Assembly: GCA_963516005.1 (NCBI GenBank)
Contig: CAUPYP010000001.1
Location: 1 to 64,000, forward strand
DNA length: 64,000 nt
From: CAMUQR01 sp963516005
GTDB lineage: Bacteria; Patescibacteriota; Saccharimonadia; Saccharimonadales; Saccharimonadaceae
Direction of reading: 5' to 3'
Below, in pieces: positions 39,021 through 47,826 of the stretch. The notes under the pieces are model-generated. The model was not told where the DNA came from. It made no database searches and worked only from the letters and a program-made list of their open reading frames with translations. The position numbers and the translations under genes were made by a program. Numbering within the stretch: the first letter of the stretch is position 1; each line of letters opens with the position of its first letter.

Positions 39021-40181
39021 GTGCAGATATTGTTAGGTGTGCTGGCTGGGCTGGCGGTGCTAGTGGTGCTAGTGACGATTCATGAGCTGGGTCATGCGCT
39101 GGCGGCGCTCAAAAATGGGGTGGTAGTAGAGGAATTCGCAATTGGTTTTCCGCCGATAATTTGGTCAAAAAAGCTCAAAAACGGCGTGGATTTTAAGATT
39201 AATATCTTACCGCTCGGTGGTTATGTGAAGTTGCAAGGTGAACACGATGCGGCGAGTGAAAAAGGTGATTACGGAGCGGCGAGTTTTTGGGCGAAGACGC
39301 AGATTTTGTTTGCGGGAGTGTTTTTTAACTTTGTGTTTGCGTGCGTACTGATGACGATTTTGGCGTGGACTGGCTTACCGCAAGTGCTATCGAATCAGTT
39401 TCGGCTCGCCAATGACGGTCGGATTGAGCGGTCGGCGGTGCGAGCGGGACTAGTGACGCCAGATGGCTCGGCTGATCGGGCTGGTCTGAAAAAAGATGAT
39501 CAGATTTTGAAAATTGATGGTAAAACTATCGACTCACCGGAGACGATGCGAACTTTAACTAAGGAACTGGCAGGGCGTGAAGTGACGGTCGAGTATCGAC
39601 GCGCATCCAGCAAGCAGACTGTCGCTCAGGTTCAAGTCAAAATCAGTGATCATGAGACGGCTAAACAAAAAGGTTATATCGGTATGATCCCAGTACAGGA
39701 CGCGAAGATTTATGCTGGCTGGTCGGCACCAATTGTGGGTGTCGGTACGGTGGTACAGATGATGGGCGAAACGCTTAAAGGCGTGGGACAGTTATTTGCT
39801 AATTTCTTCGGTGGCTTAGTGCAGAAACTGAGTTTTGACCAGGCGACGCGCCAACAAGCTGATCAAAAAATCGCTCAGGCGGGACAAGCGGTGGCTGGAC
39901 CAGTGGGGCTATTGGGGGTGATTTTTCCGGCGTTGATTGGTGGAGAACTGACGACTTTTGTGCTGTTTGTGGCGATTATTTCGCTCACGTTAGCGGTGAT
40001 GAATGCTTTGCCGATTCCGGCGCTCGACGGTGGTCGATGGGTGGTGACGGCGATATTTCGTTGCCTAAAAAAGCCACTATCTAAAGAGCTTGAGGAACAA
40101 ATTCACGGCACTGGTATGATGGTGTTGCTGGCACTGACATTGTTGATTACGATTAGTGATGTGTTTAAGTTTTTTAAATAA
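39021..40181 (+). CDS. rseP: site-2 intramembrane metalloprotease RseP
   Basis: 386 residues. Zinc motif H21-E22-xx-H25 (HELGH) lies in the first membrane helix. One PDZ domain follows (about 140-210, DRAGLKKDDQILKIDG), and the third zinc ligand is in NALPIPALDGGRW. It cleaves membrane-embedded substrates such as anti-sigma factors or signal-peptide remnants. GTG start behind AGGGGATAAA. It overlaps the next protease gene by one base (TAATG), so two intramembrane proteases are translationally coupled. Confidence 0.94.
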   Translation: MQILLGVLAGLAVLVVLVTIHELGHALAALKNGVVVEEFAIGFPPIIWSKKLKNGVDFKINILPLGGYVKLQGEHDAASEKGDYGAASFWAKTQILFAGVFFNFVFACVLMTILAWTGLPQVLSNQFRLANDGRIERSAVRAGLVTPDGSADRAGLKKDDQILKIDGKTIDSPETMRTLTKELAGREVTVEYRRASSKQTVAQVQVKISDHETAKQKGYIGMIPVQDAKIYAGWSAPIVGVGTVVQMMGETLKGVGQLFANFFGGLVQKLSFDQATRQQADQKIAQAGQAVAGPVGLLGVIFPALIGGELTTFVLFVAIISLTLAVMNALPIPALDGGRWVVTAIFRCLKKPLSKELEEQIHGTGMMVLLALTLLITISDVFKFFK

Positions 40182-41029
40182 TGATTGAGGTGGTAGAAGT
40201 GAACAAAGAAAACGATGATAAAACGGTCACAAAATCAGTGAAAAAACCAGTCAAAAAGCTAACCAGCAAACAATATTGGCGCCGGGTTGGCTCTAATTTG
40301 TCACAGAATCTTGCCTTAATAATTTATCTGGTGGTAATTTATTTGGTGGTGAATTTTATCTGTGGAGCGGTGATTGAGTGGCAACAGGCACATTGGCCAG
40401 TAGATAAACGTTATGTACTGTTATATAACCAATTTTTGCACTTGGTGGTATTTGGTAGTTTTATACTGGTGTTATGGGCGGTGCCGAAGTTCGTCTTGTC
40501 AAAATGGCGCTGGAGCAAAGGCTTAAAGTGGGACAAATCGCGTCTAGGTGTGACTGGTTGGCTAAAATGGCGCGAAATTGGCTTGGCGCTGACTGGTTTT
40601 GTGCTGGCGTTTATCTTGCGAATTGTGATGATTTTAGTGGTTAAAGAGCTAATTCCAGGTTTTGACATTGAGCAGAAGCAGGATTTGGGCTTTAATTTTG
40701 GTTGGCAAAACTCACGTTTAGAACTGATGGCGGTATTTTTCACGCTGGTGGTACTAGCACCAGTGACGGAAGAGCTGATTTTTCGTGGGTTTATGTTTGA
40801 AAAAGTGCGAGCACGGTCTAATTTTTTGATGACGGCGTTGCTGGTGAGTCTGTTATTTGGATTAGCTCACTTCGCGGGCGGAGGCTGGGTAACCGTAGTG
40901 GTGACTTTTTCATTGTCGCTAGTGATGTGTTTAACACGAGAGGTGTCGGGCTCGATTTATCCGGCAATGATTATTCACGCACTCAATAACGGACTAGCGT
41001 TTTGGGTGATTTTAAGTGGTTTAAAGTAG
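40181..41029 (+). CDS. CPBP family intramembrane metalloprotease
   Basis: 282 residues with a Lys-rich cytoplasmic N-terminus and about seven membrane helices. The three CPBP (Abi/CAAX) motifs are present: EELIFRG (motif 1 EExxxR), FGLAH (motif 2 FxxxH) and IIHALNN (motif 3 HxxxN). Members act as CAAX-type proteases or in bacteriocin immunity; the substrate here is unknown. Its start shares the A of the rseP stop codon. A promoter for proS follows the stop directly. Confidence 0.85.
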   Translation: MIEVVEVNKENDDKTVTKSVKKPVKKLTSKQYWRRVGSNLSQNLALIIYLVVIYLVVNFICGAVIEWQQAHWPVDKRYVLLYNQFLHLVVFGSFILVLWAVPKFVLSKWRWSKGLKWDKSRLGVTGWLKWREIGLALTGFVLAFILRIVMILVVKELIPGFDIEQKQDLGFNFGWQNSRLELMAVFFTLVVLAPVTEELIFRGFMFEKVRARSNFLMTALLVSLLFGLAHFAGGGWVTVVVTFSLSLVMCLTREVSGSIYPAMIIHALNNGLAFWVILSGLK

Positions 41030-41035
41030 ATTTTG

Positions 41036-41044
41036 TGGTATAAT
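41036..41044 (+). promoter_or_regulatory. extended -10 promoter of proS-greA
   Basis: TGGTATAAT at 41036-41044, 7 nt after the preceding stop codon. AGGAA serves the ATG at 41068. Confidence 0.65.
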
Positions 41045-41067
41045 ATCAGCTGATTAGGAAGTGATGT

Positions 41068-42309
41068 ATGCGACAAACTCAAATTTTTACAAAAACTACC
41101 AAAAACCTGCCAGCTGATGAAGTAGCAAAAAACGCTCAGTTATTGATTCGAGCTGGCTATGTATATAAAGAAATGGCGGGTGTTTATGCTTATTTGCCAC
41201 TCGGTTTACGGGTGTTGGAGAAGATTAAGCAGATTATTCGCGAGGAAATGGAAGCGATTGGTGGAAATGAAATCGTGATGACTAGCCTACAAAAGCCGGC
41301 TACTTGGCAACAAACTGGGCGTTGGAGTGACGAAGTTGTCGATATTTGGTTTAAAACTGAATTAAAAGATCACACGCAACTCGGTCTGGGCTGGAGTCAC
41401 GAAGAGCCAATCGTGGAAATGCTGAAGCAATTTGTGCGTAGTTATAAAGATTTACCGGTGAGTGTGTACCAGTTCCAGACGAAGTTGCGTAATGAACTTC
41501 GTGCGAAATCGGGTGTGATGCGTGGTCGGGAATTTGTGATGAAGGATATGTACAGCGTGCATGCTTCAGCTGAAGATTTAGATAATTATTATCAGAGTGT
41601 GACTGAGGCTTATTTACGGATTTTTGATCGATTGGGTATTGGTCAGGATACTTACGTGACGTTTGCAAGTGGCGGGTCGTTTACGAAGTTTAGTCACGAA
41701 TTTCAGACAATTTGTGAGGCTGGTGAAGATGTGATTTATCTGTATCGTGATAAAAACATGGCGATTAACGAAGAAGTGCTGGATGAGGCGGTAGCGGAGT
41801 TGGGCATTAGCAAAGACCAGCTTGAGCGCGTTAAAACCGCCGAAGTCGGCAATATCTTTCACTTCGGTACGCAAAAAACCGACGACATGGGTCTGAAATT
41901 CACCGATCAAGATGGCCAAATTAAGTCGCTGTATATGGGCTCGTATGGCATTGGTGTGACGCGGTTAATGGGGGTGATTGTTGAAAAAATGGCTGATGAG
42001 AAGGGTTTGGTTTGGCCTCAGGCGATTGCGCCATTTCAACTTCATCTGGTATTGCTGGATGAGGAGGCGCGCCAACAAGCTGATGAGTTGTATCAGCAAT
42101 TACAGGAACGAGGTGTTGAAGTATTATACGACGATCGACCAAAAATCCGCCCTGGTGAGAAATTTGCCGATAGCGATTTGCTTGGCATTCCGTATCGAGT
42201 GGTTGTAGGTAAGCGCTCACTCGGTCAAGACCGATACGAAGTCGTGAAGCGCGCTGATGGCCAAAAACTATCGCTCACCCAAGAAGAGATTATTAAAACA
42301 ATTTTATAA
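41068..42309 (+). CDS. proS: prolyl-tRNA synthetase, short form without editing insertion
   Basis: 413 residues against about 570 for the common bacterial form. The class II core (motif 1 near 68, motif 2 around FRNE-like FQTKLRNELRAKSGVMRGREF, split here, at about 132-153, and motif 3 SYGIGVTRLMGV) and the anticodon-binding domain (about 325-413) are present. The INS editing domain between motifs 2 and 3 is missing. Without it, Ala-tRNA(Pro) would need a separate trans-editing enzyme, which is not in the window. greA follows 18 nt later. Confidence 0.94.
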   Translation: MRQTQIFTKTTKNLPADEVAKNAQLLIRAGYVYKEMAGVYAYLPLGLRVLEKIKQIIREEMEAIGGNEIVMTSLQKPATWQQTGRWSDEVVDIWFKTELKDHTQLGLGWSHEEPIVEMLKQFVRSYKDLPVSVYQFQTKLRNELRAKSGVMRGREFVMKDMYSVHASAEDLDNYYQSVTEAYLRIFDRLGIGQDTYVTFASGGSFTKFSHEFQTICEAGEDVIYLYRDKNMAINEEVLDEAVAELGISKDQLERVKTAEVGNIFHFGTQKTDDMGLKFTDQDGQIKSLYMGSYGIGVTRLMGVIVEKMADEKGLVWPQAIAPFQLHLVLLDEEARQQADELYQQLQERGVEVLYDDRPKIRPGEKFADSDLLGIPYRVVVGKRSLGQDRYEVVKRADGQKLSLTQEEIIKTIL

Positions 42310-42327
42310 ATTACAAAGGAGACAACA

Positions 42328-42792
42328 ATGGTAAAACAAGTAATTCAACTGACCGAAGACGGTTTAAGCGAACTGGTCGCAGAACTTGAGGCGTTAAAAT
42401 CACGTCGCACTGAAATTGCAAATCGTATTGCTGAAGCGCGCGATTTCGGTGACTTACGTGAAAACTCGGAATACGACGCAGCCCGCGGTGAACAAACTGC
42501 GGTTGAGACTCGTATCGTGGAAATCGAAGACATTATCCAAAAAGCAGAAGTAATTGAGGCGGGTAGCGGTAATAAAGTTCATGTCGGCTCAACCGTCACG
42601 ATTCAGCGCTTGGCTGATAAAAAAGAATTTACCTATCGAGTGGTTGGTTCAATTGAGGCTAACCCAGCAGAAGGTCGGGTGAGTGACGAATCGCCAATGG
42701 GTGCTGGTCTGTTGAACCAAAAAGTTGGCGATGTTGTATCAATTCACGCACCAAAAGGTCCGGTTGAATACAAAATTTTGTCATTAGAATAA
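42328..42792 (+). CDS. greA: transcription elongation factor GreA
   Basis: 154 residues, full length. N-terminal coiled coil with ARDFGDLRENSEYDAARGEQ (about 46-65) carries the acidic tip residues that trigger RNA cleavage in backtracked polymerase. The C-terminal FKBP-like domain ends with SPMGAGLLNQKVGDVVSI. AAAGGAG precedes the ATG. Co-transcribed with proS. Confidence 0.97.
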   Translation: MVKQVIQLTEDGLSELVAELEALKSRRTEIANRIAEARDFGDLRENSEYDAARGEQTAVETRIVEIEDIIQKAEVIEAGSGNKVHVGSTVTIQRLADKKEFTYRVVGSIEANPAEGRVSDESPMGAGLLNQKVGDVVSIHAPKGPVEYKILSLE

Positions 42793-42806
42793 AAAAATAT
42801 GTCATT

Positions 42807-42849
42807 AAAACTCGCCCTTGTGTAGTAATTTGCTAACAGGGGCGGTTTT
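42807..42849 (+). terminator. proS-greA terminator
   Basis: AAAAC-T-CGCCC / GGGCG-GTTTT stem with one bulged base and a long loop, ending in TTTTA. Confidence 0.7.
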
Positions 42850-42850
42850 A

Positions 42851-42859
42851 TGTTAAAAT
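42851..42859 (+). promoter_or_regulatory. extended -10 promoter of lysS
   Basis: TGTTAAAAT at 42851-42859, directly behind the greA terminator. CGGAGA serves the ATG at 42888. Confidence 0.55.
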
Positions 42860-42887
42860 AACTAGAGAAAGACAAAACGGAGACACT

Positions 42888-44390
42888 ATGGCAACACTAC
42901 AAGATTATCGTAACGAACGCCTGCGCAAACGACAGGAACTGTTAGACTTGGGATATGATTTATATCCAAGCAAGGCAAATCGCACTCACCAAGCTGACCA
43001 AATTACAGCACAATTTAACGAACTCGAAGGTCAAGCGGTCACAGTGGCGGGTCGGATTATGAAAATCCGTAAGTTCGGTAAAATTGCGTTTGTAGTGTTG
43101 AAGGATTTTAGCGGTGAAGTGCAAGTTTTCTTGAAAAAAGATGATTTGAAGCTAGCTGATGTGGCGCAAAATACCATCGATATGGCGACTTTGCGGTTGC
43201 TTGATATTGGTGATTTTGTCGAAGCAGTTGGCATGGTTGGTAAAACGCAAACTGGTGAAATCTCCGTTTTGGCGCAGTCAGTGCGGCTATTAACTAAATC
43301 ACTTCGTCCGTTGCCCGAGGAGTTAACTAATAAAGAAGAGCGTCTCCGTCGCCGTTATCTGGACATTAATCTCAACCAAGAGGTACGCGATCGTTATATT
43401 CGCCGGTCGAAATTCTGGCAGGCGACGCGTGATTTTTTGAATGCGCGCGGTTTTATCGAAATTAATACCTCAGTTTTAGAGCATACTACTGGTGGTGCCG
43501 ACGCTAATCCGTTTGTGACACATATGGATGCGCTAGGCGAGGATTTTTATCTACGCATTTCGCACGAATTGCCACTTAAGCGCTTAATTGGCGCTGGCTA
43601 TGAAAAAGTCTACGACATTGGTCAGCGGTTTCGTAATGAAAACTATTCAGATGAACACTTGCCGGAGCATGTGGCGATGGAATGGTATTGGGCGTATGCT
43701 AACTGGCAAGATGGCATGCAAATGATGGAGGAGATGTATAAATATGTCCTCGAGCAGACTTTCGGCAAATTGCAGTTTAAACTGGGTGATTTTGAAGTTG
43801 ATATGAGCGGTAAATGGGAAGTCTGGGATTATGCTACAACCATCAACCAGCGTTATGGTATTGATATTTTTACGACAGAAATGGCGGAATTGCAACGGAT
43901 TATGCATGAAAATGGTCTAGAGGTTGAAAAAGCTGATAATCGTTCACGCGTTATTGATAAATTATGGAAAAATATCCGCAAAGATGTGGCTGGTCCAGTC
44001 TGGCTGATTAATACGCCGAAGTTTATTTCGCCACTATCAAAAACTAGCCTGGAAGATGTGCGATTGACGGAACGCTTCCAGCCAGTGATTGCTGGTTCGG
44101 AGCTGGGTAATGGGTTCTCAGAGTTAAATGACCCAATTGATCAGCTAGAGCGTTTCTTGGAACAACAACAAATGCGTGAGGCGGGCGATGACGAGGCGAT
44201 GATGCTGGATATTGACTTCGTGGAGATGCTTGAATATGGCATGCCGCCGACTTGTGGTTGGGGTTATTCTGAGCGGGTATTTTGGATTTTTGAAGGTGTG
44301 ACCGCTCGTGAGGGCGTGCCGTTCCCACAACTACGCCGTGGTGTTGATCCGGTAACTCGTAAGATTTATCCTGAAGTGAAATTTGATTAA
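42888..44390 (+). CDS. lysS: lysyl-tRNA synthetase, class II
   Basis: 500 residues. N-terminal OB-fold anticodon-binding domain (about 45-145, VAGRIMKIRKFGKIAFVVL). The class II core has RRRYLDINLN, motif 2 RFRNENYSDEHLPEH and, unusually, a motif 3 region around GWGYSERVFWIFEG instead of the common GLGIGIDRL. That variation at the C-terminal end deserves checking, but the overall match is clear. Own promoter and terminator. Confidence 0.92.
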   Translation: MATLQDYRNERLRKRQELLDLGYDLYPSKANRTHQADQITAQFNELEGQAVTVAGRIMKIRKFGKIAFVVLKDFSGEVQVFLKKDDLKLADVAQNTIDMATLRLLDIGDFVEAVGMVGKTQTGEISVLAQSVRLLTKSLRPLPEELTNKEERLRRRYLDINLNQEVRDRYIRRSKFWQATRDFLNARGFIEINTSVLEHTTGGADANPFVTHMDALGEDFYLRISHELPLKRLIGAGYEKVYDIGQRFRNENYSDEHLPEHVAMEWYWAYANWQDGMQMMEEMYKYVLEQTFGKLQFKLGDFEVDMSGKWEVWDYATTINQRYGIDIFTTEMAELQRIMHENGLEVEKADNRSRVIDKLWKNIRKDVAGPVWLINTPKFISPLSKTSLEDVRLTERFQPVIAGSELGNGFSELNDPIDQLERFLEQQQMREAGDDEAMMLDIDFVEMLEYGMPPTCGWGYSERVFWIFEGVTAREGVPFPQLRRGVDPVTRKIYPEVKFD

Positions 44391-44408
44391 AATTGCTTTT
44401 TATGACAT

Positions 44409-44444
44409 AAAACTACTCAGTTAAAATGAGCTGAGTAGTTTTTG
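44409..44444 (+). terminator. lysS terminator
   Basis: Perfect 12-bp stem AAAACTACTCAG / CTGAGTAGTTTT with a 10-nt loop, then TTTG and more T. Confidence 0.88.
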
Positions 44445-44495
44445 TTTTTTAGAAAAAAAATATCGGTGTGTCTTTATTTTTAAGCATAAGCAAGG

Positions 44496-44501
44496 TATAA
44501 T
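44496..44501 (+). promoter_or_regulatory. -10 box of the 44.5-51.1 kb operon, leaderless
   Basis: TATAAT at 44496-44501, 6 nt before the ATG at 44508. The -35 region (TTTATT at 44473-44478) is weak. Confidence 0.55.
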
Positions 44502-44507
44502 TTAAGT

Positions 44508-44900
44508 ATGAAATTTCAACTTTCTTCGCGTAAAGTGGTGCGTTTAGTGATTGTAGCTATCGGAGTAGTGACTTTGATCGTGATGTTGTTGATGGTGTTA
44601 AACGAAAAAAATATTCACGACAAAGTGACGGATATGATAGTTATGCTGGTTGGGATGATTGCGCTGGTAATGGCGGTACTGACCGAGGCGGAGCTGGAGC
44701 GTCATACACGACGATCATTGCAGATTCATCAAGAAGTGCTGGCGGCGCTGGCAGAAATTCGGGAAATTAATCACGATAATGATAAAATACGGCAACTTAT
44801 CAGCAAAGATTATCAAGTGGATAAACAAATTGCTCATCGGCTTGCGCATCTGACAGAACAGGCTGACGCTTCTAAGAAGGCGACTAGGAATAAGGAATAA
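44508..44900 (+). CDS. small two-helix membrane protein with coiled-coil tail
   Basis: 130 residues. Two membrane helices (about 10-31 and 41-61) form a hairpin, then a charged helical tail (about 64-130, rich in Glu, His, Lys and Gln) probably lies in the cytoplasm. No recognised family. First gene of an apparent operon: the dehydrogenase gene starts 12 nt later, and no terminator is seen until 51121. Confidence 0.65.
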   Translation: MKFQLSSRKVVRLVIVAIGVVTLIVMLLMVLNEKNIHDKVTDMIVMLVGMIALVMAVLTEAELERHTRRSLQIHQEVLAALAEIREINHDNDKIRQLISKDYQVDKQIAHRLAHLTEQADASKKATRNKE

Positions 44901-44912
44901 TCAGGGCGGGTT

Positions 44913-45902
44913 ATGAAAATTATCAACTTCGGGGTGCGGGAAGATGAGCGTCAGTATTTTGAGCGGTTTGCGACAGAATTTGGCGTGCAATGTTTTACAA
45001 CAGATCGTCCCCTTGATAAAAGCACGATGCACTTATTAAAAGGTATGAATGGCGTGACAGATATTACGACGCGCTGTTATGCACCAGAAGTGTATCAGAT
45101 GATGCATGATCAAGGTATTAAGTATTTTTCATTGCGTCAGGCGGGATTTGATGGGCTGAATTGCGTTGATGGTCGGCGCTATGGCATACGGTTTGCGCGC
45201 GTGCCAGATTATTCACCTAATGCGATTAGTGAGCATTCGGTGGCACTAGCCTTAATGCTATTGCGTAATTTGCACACTGGCTACATGCGTTGGCATAATC
45301 AAGATTATCGCTTAGAAGGCTTAATTGGCAAAGAAATTCGTGATTATACAGTGGGTATTCTCGGAACGGGGCATATTGGACTCGAGGCGGCGAAGGCGTT
45401 TCAGGGGTTTGGCGGACGGGTGATTGCCTATGATGTGGCGCCACGACCGGAGGAACGGAAGTGGCTGGAATATGTCGATGATTTGGATGATTTTTTCCGT
45501 CAGGCAAATTTGATTGGGATTTATATGCCACTTAATGCCGGTAATCACTGCATTATTAACCAACAAACCATCGAAAAAATGTCAAATGGCACGGTGATTA
45601 TTAACGTGGCGCGAGGTGAACATATCAAAACTGACGATTTGTATCAAGCGCTGGTATCGGGAAAATTGGCTGGTGCGGCACTAGATGTATATGAGGGTGA
45701 GCGTGGGATTTTTCATCAGGATTTTTCGACTCGAGCAGTGCCAGATGAACTATTTCGTAAGCTTGAAGCTTTGCCGAATGTGATTATTACTCCGCACATT
45801 GCCTTTAATACTGATCATGCGGTGCGTAATATGGTCAAAATCAGCTTAGAAAATATTTTAAAAATGTCTAAGTGTGATAAAATTAAAAATGAAATACCTT
45901 AA
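44913..45902 (+). CDS. ldhA: D-lactate dehydrogenase (D-2-hydroxyacid family)
   Basis: 329 residues. Reduces pyruvate to D-lactate with NADH, regenerating NAD in fermentation. Catalytic Arg lies in the INVARGEHI strand, followed by the conserved Glu and then His in ITPHIAFNTDHA. Substrate-binding RQAGFDGLN (about 75-83) and the NAD loop GILGTGHIGLEAA are clear. The Tyr/Phe pattern favours D-LDH over glycerate or phosphoglycerate dehydrogenase. It is the only fermentation enzyme in the window and fits the fermentative lifestyle inferred for Saccharibacteria. Confidence 0.9.
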   Translation: MKIINFGVREDERQYFERFATEFGVQCFTTDRPLDKSTMHLLKGMNGVTDITTRCYAPEVYQMMHDQGIKYFSLRQAGFDGLNCVDGRRYGIRFARVPDYSPNAISEHSVALALMLLRNLHTGYMRWHNQDYRLEGLIGKEIRDYTVGILGTGHIGLEAAKAFQGFGGRVIAYDVAPRPEERKWLEYVDDLDDFFRQANLIGIYMPLNAGNHCIINQQTIEKMSNGTVIINVARGEHIKTDDLYQALVSGKLAGAALDVYEGERGIFHQDFSTRAVPDELFRKLEALPNVIITPHIAFNTDHAVRNMVKISLENILKMSKCDKIKNEIP

Positions 45903-45930
45903 GTTAACTTAAATCATAGGGGAGAAAAAA

Positions 45931-47787
45931 ATGAGTAGGTGGCAAAAAATGCTTTTGGTGGCTGGTTTAGCGCTGGTCGGCACCATCGGTTCGGTAATTG
46001 GTTTAACGACGCAGTTAGTTAGCGCTGGCGTCGATAATTTTTATTTTGATAAAATGGAAGTCGATTATTATCTCAGTAAAAACGCCGATGGTCAATCACA
46101 ATTACGCGTCAAAGAAGTCTTGTATCCAGTTTTTCCAAATTATAATCAGAACCGGGGGATTGTCCGGTCGATTCCACTGACTTACCAAAAACACACACTT
46201 GATTTGCAGATGGGCGAGATGTTGCGCGATGATTTGCCAGCCCCGGTTTATAAAGACGAAACCAAATCTGGTTTTCGAGTGCTAATGATTCGCGACAAGA
46301 GTGATTCAGCATATTTGCATGGTCGCCATAAGTATGAATTTAATTACACTATGCGTGATGTGACGATGAAACCAACTGATAACCCTAAACAGGAGTTCTA
46401 TTGGGATGTTAATGGTACGGGCTGGCGTCAACAATTCCGACAAGTGGTGGCGCGAGTGCACTTAGATGAGTCGATACGAGGTGATTTTAACCCTAATCAA
46501 GTTGCTTGCTATACGGGCAAGTTAAATAGCACTGAACGCAATTGTCGTTATGTCATCAGTCAAGACAAGAGTGTTGTGACATTTACAACAACTAAATCAT
46601 TAGGCATTGGTGGTAATATAACTATTGCAATGCAGTTTAAAGAGGCAACTTTTGCGGAGTATAAAATTAGTGATCATCACCGTATGTTAGCTTGGCTAGT
46701 GGCAGTACTTGGTATTGCTGGCGTTGGCTTGATGCTGGTGGCAATTGGGCAAGTATTGAGATTGTCTCGTCGCAATAAGCCAACCACAATTGTGACTGAA
46801 TATTTACCGCCAGCGGAGCTTGATGTTTTTCAATCAGCGGTTTTAGATGCTAATCTAACGTCCTATTCAGCTAAGACTATGCCAGCTGGCTTGATTAATT
46901 TAGCGATTGAGCGCAAGATTCAAATTATTGAACAAGACACTTCAGTGCTTTTGTTTAATAGTAAAGATTATCTGGTTAAGGTTTTGCCTAACAAAACCTG
47001 GACTAAGCGCGAAGAGGCATTTTTCTTCGCAATCTTTAAGACTAAGCCAGTTGAAGGCCAGAGCTATAAAATCGAGAAGCGAGACTACGGTATGAGTTCA
47101 CGTGTCGAATCATTTACGGAACGAACGGTAGATTCGCTTCAGGGAGATTTCTACGATATACAAGCCACTAAACAAGCGACACGACCAATTTTAATTAAAA
47201 CAGTGATAGCAATGATCGCGTCTGGCATCTCGATGGTTGTACTCCTAACTTCTCTAGAAGCAGTTAGTGTGGATAGTATGAGTGGAATCTTAGCTGATGT
47301 ATTTAGGCCGTTCTCAATCGTATTTATTCAAGTTTTGACAATTGTGGTTGGTGTATTTATCCTGACGTTCAATGCGTCGTTTAAACAATTAACTCCAGCT
47401 GGACTCAAGGCGAAAGCGCATCTCAAAGGGTTAAAACGTTATATTACAATGGCTGAAGCGGAGCGGTTGGCATTTAACCAATCAGTAAGCGGGGCAGCGC
47501 GTGATGCTCAAGGGTTAGTCGAATTATACGAGCGGTTGTTGCCGTATGCGGTTATGTTTGGCTTAGAGGCTTCATGGAGTAGAGTATTGAATGCGGTCTA
47601 TAAGGAAGCAAATTATACACCAGCTTGGTATTTCGGCACACAAGCCTTTAATGCTTCATCGTTTAGTCGTTCAATCGGCTCATTTAGTTCGGCGGCTTCG
47701 TCAGCTAGCTCGTCTGGCCGATCGGGTTCGGGTGGAGGCGGATACTCTGGCGGTGGAGGCGGTGGAGGCGGTGGCGGTGGATGCTAA
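45931..47787 (+). CDS. DUF2207 membrane protein with glycine-rich tail
   Basis: 618 residues. Signal or first helix (about 8-28), a large extracellular N-terminal domain (about 35-240) of the DUF2207 type, a membrane helix (about 252-275), a cytoplasmic domain, and two more helices (about 425-470). The tail is Ser-rich and then almost pure glycine, ending in Cys; DUF2207 proteins characteristically end in a poly-Gly run, usually closed by Trp. Function unknown for the family. AGGGGAG precedes the ATG. Same operon as the bactofilin-like and ABC genes. Confidence 0.82.
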   Translation: MSRWQKMLLVAGLALVGTIGSVIGLTTQLVSAGVDNFYFDKMEVDYYLSKNADGQSQLRVKEVLYPVFPNYNQNRGIVRSIPLTYQKHTLDLQMGEMLRDDLPAPVYKDETKSGFRVLMIRDKSDSAYLHGRHKYEFNYTMRDVTMKPTDNPKQEFYWDVNGTGWRQQFRQVVARVHLDESIRGDFNPNQVACYTGKLNSTERNCRYVISQDKSVVTFTTTKSLGIGGNITIAMQFKEATFAEYKISDHHRMLAWLVAVLGIAGVGLMLVAIGQVLRLSRRNKPTTIVTEYLPPAELDVFQSAVLDANLTSYSAKTMPAGLINLAIERKIQIIEQDTSVLLFNSKDYLVKVLPNKTWTKREEAFFFAIFKTKPVEGQSYKIEKRDYGMSSRVESFTERTVDSLQGDFYDIQATKQATRPILIKTVIAMIASGISMVVLLTSLEAVSVDSMSGILADVFRPFSIVFIQVLTIVVGVFILTFNASFKQLTPAGLKAKAHLKGLKRYITMAEAERLAFNQSVSGAARDAQGLVELYERLLPYAVMFGLEASWSRVLNAVYKEANYTPAWYFGTQAFNASSFSRSIGSFSSAASSASSSGRSGSGGGGYSGGGGGGGGGGGC

Positions 47788-47826
47788 GCCTCGAATAATT
47801 TGTTTGAAATAAAAAAAAGGAAAGAT

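Noticed and set aside
47700..47787. GGC/GGT-rich run as a simple-sequence repeat of independent interest
   Set aside because: It encodes the poly-glycine tail characteristic of DUF2207 proteins, so the gene explains it.
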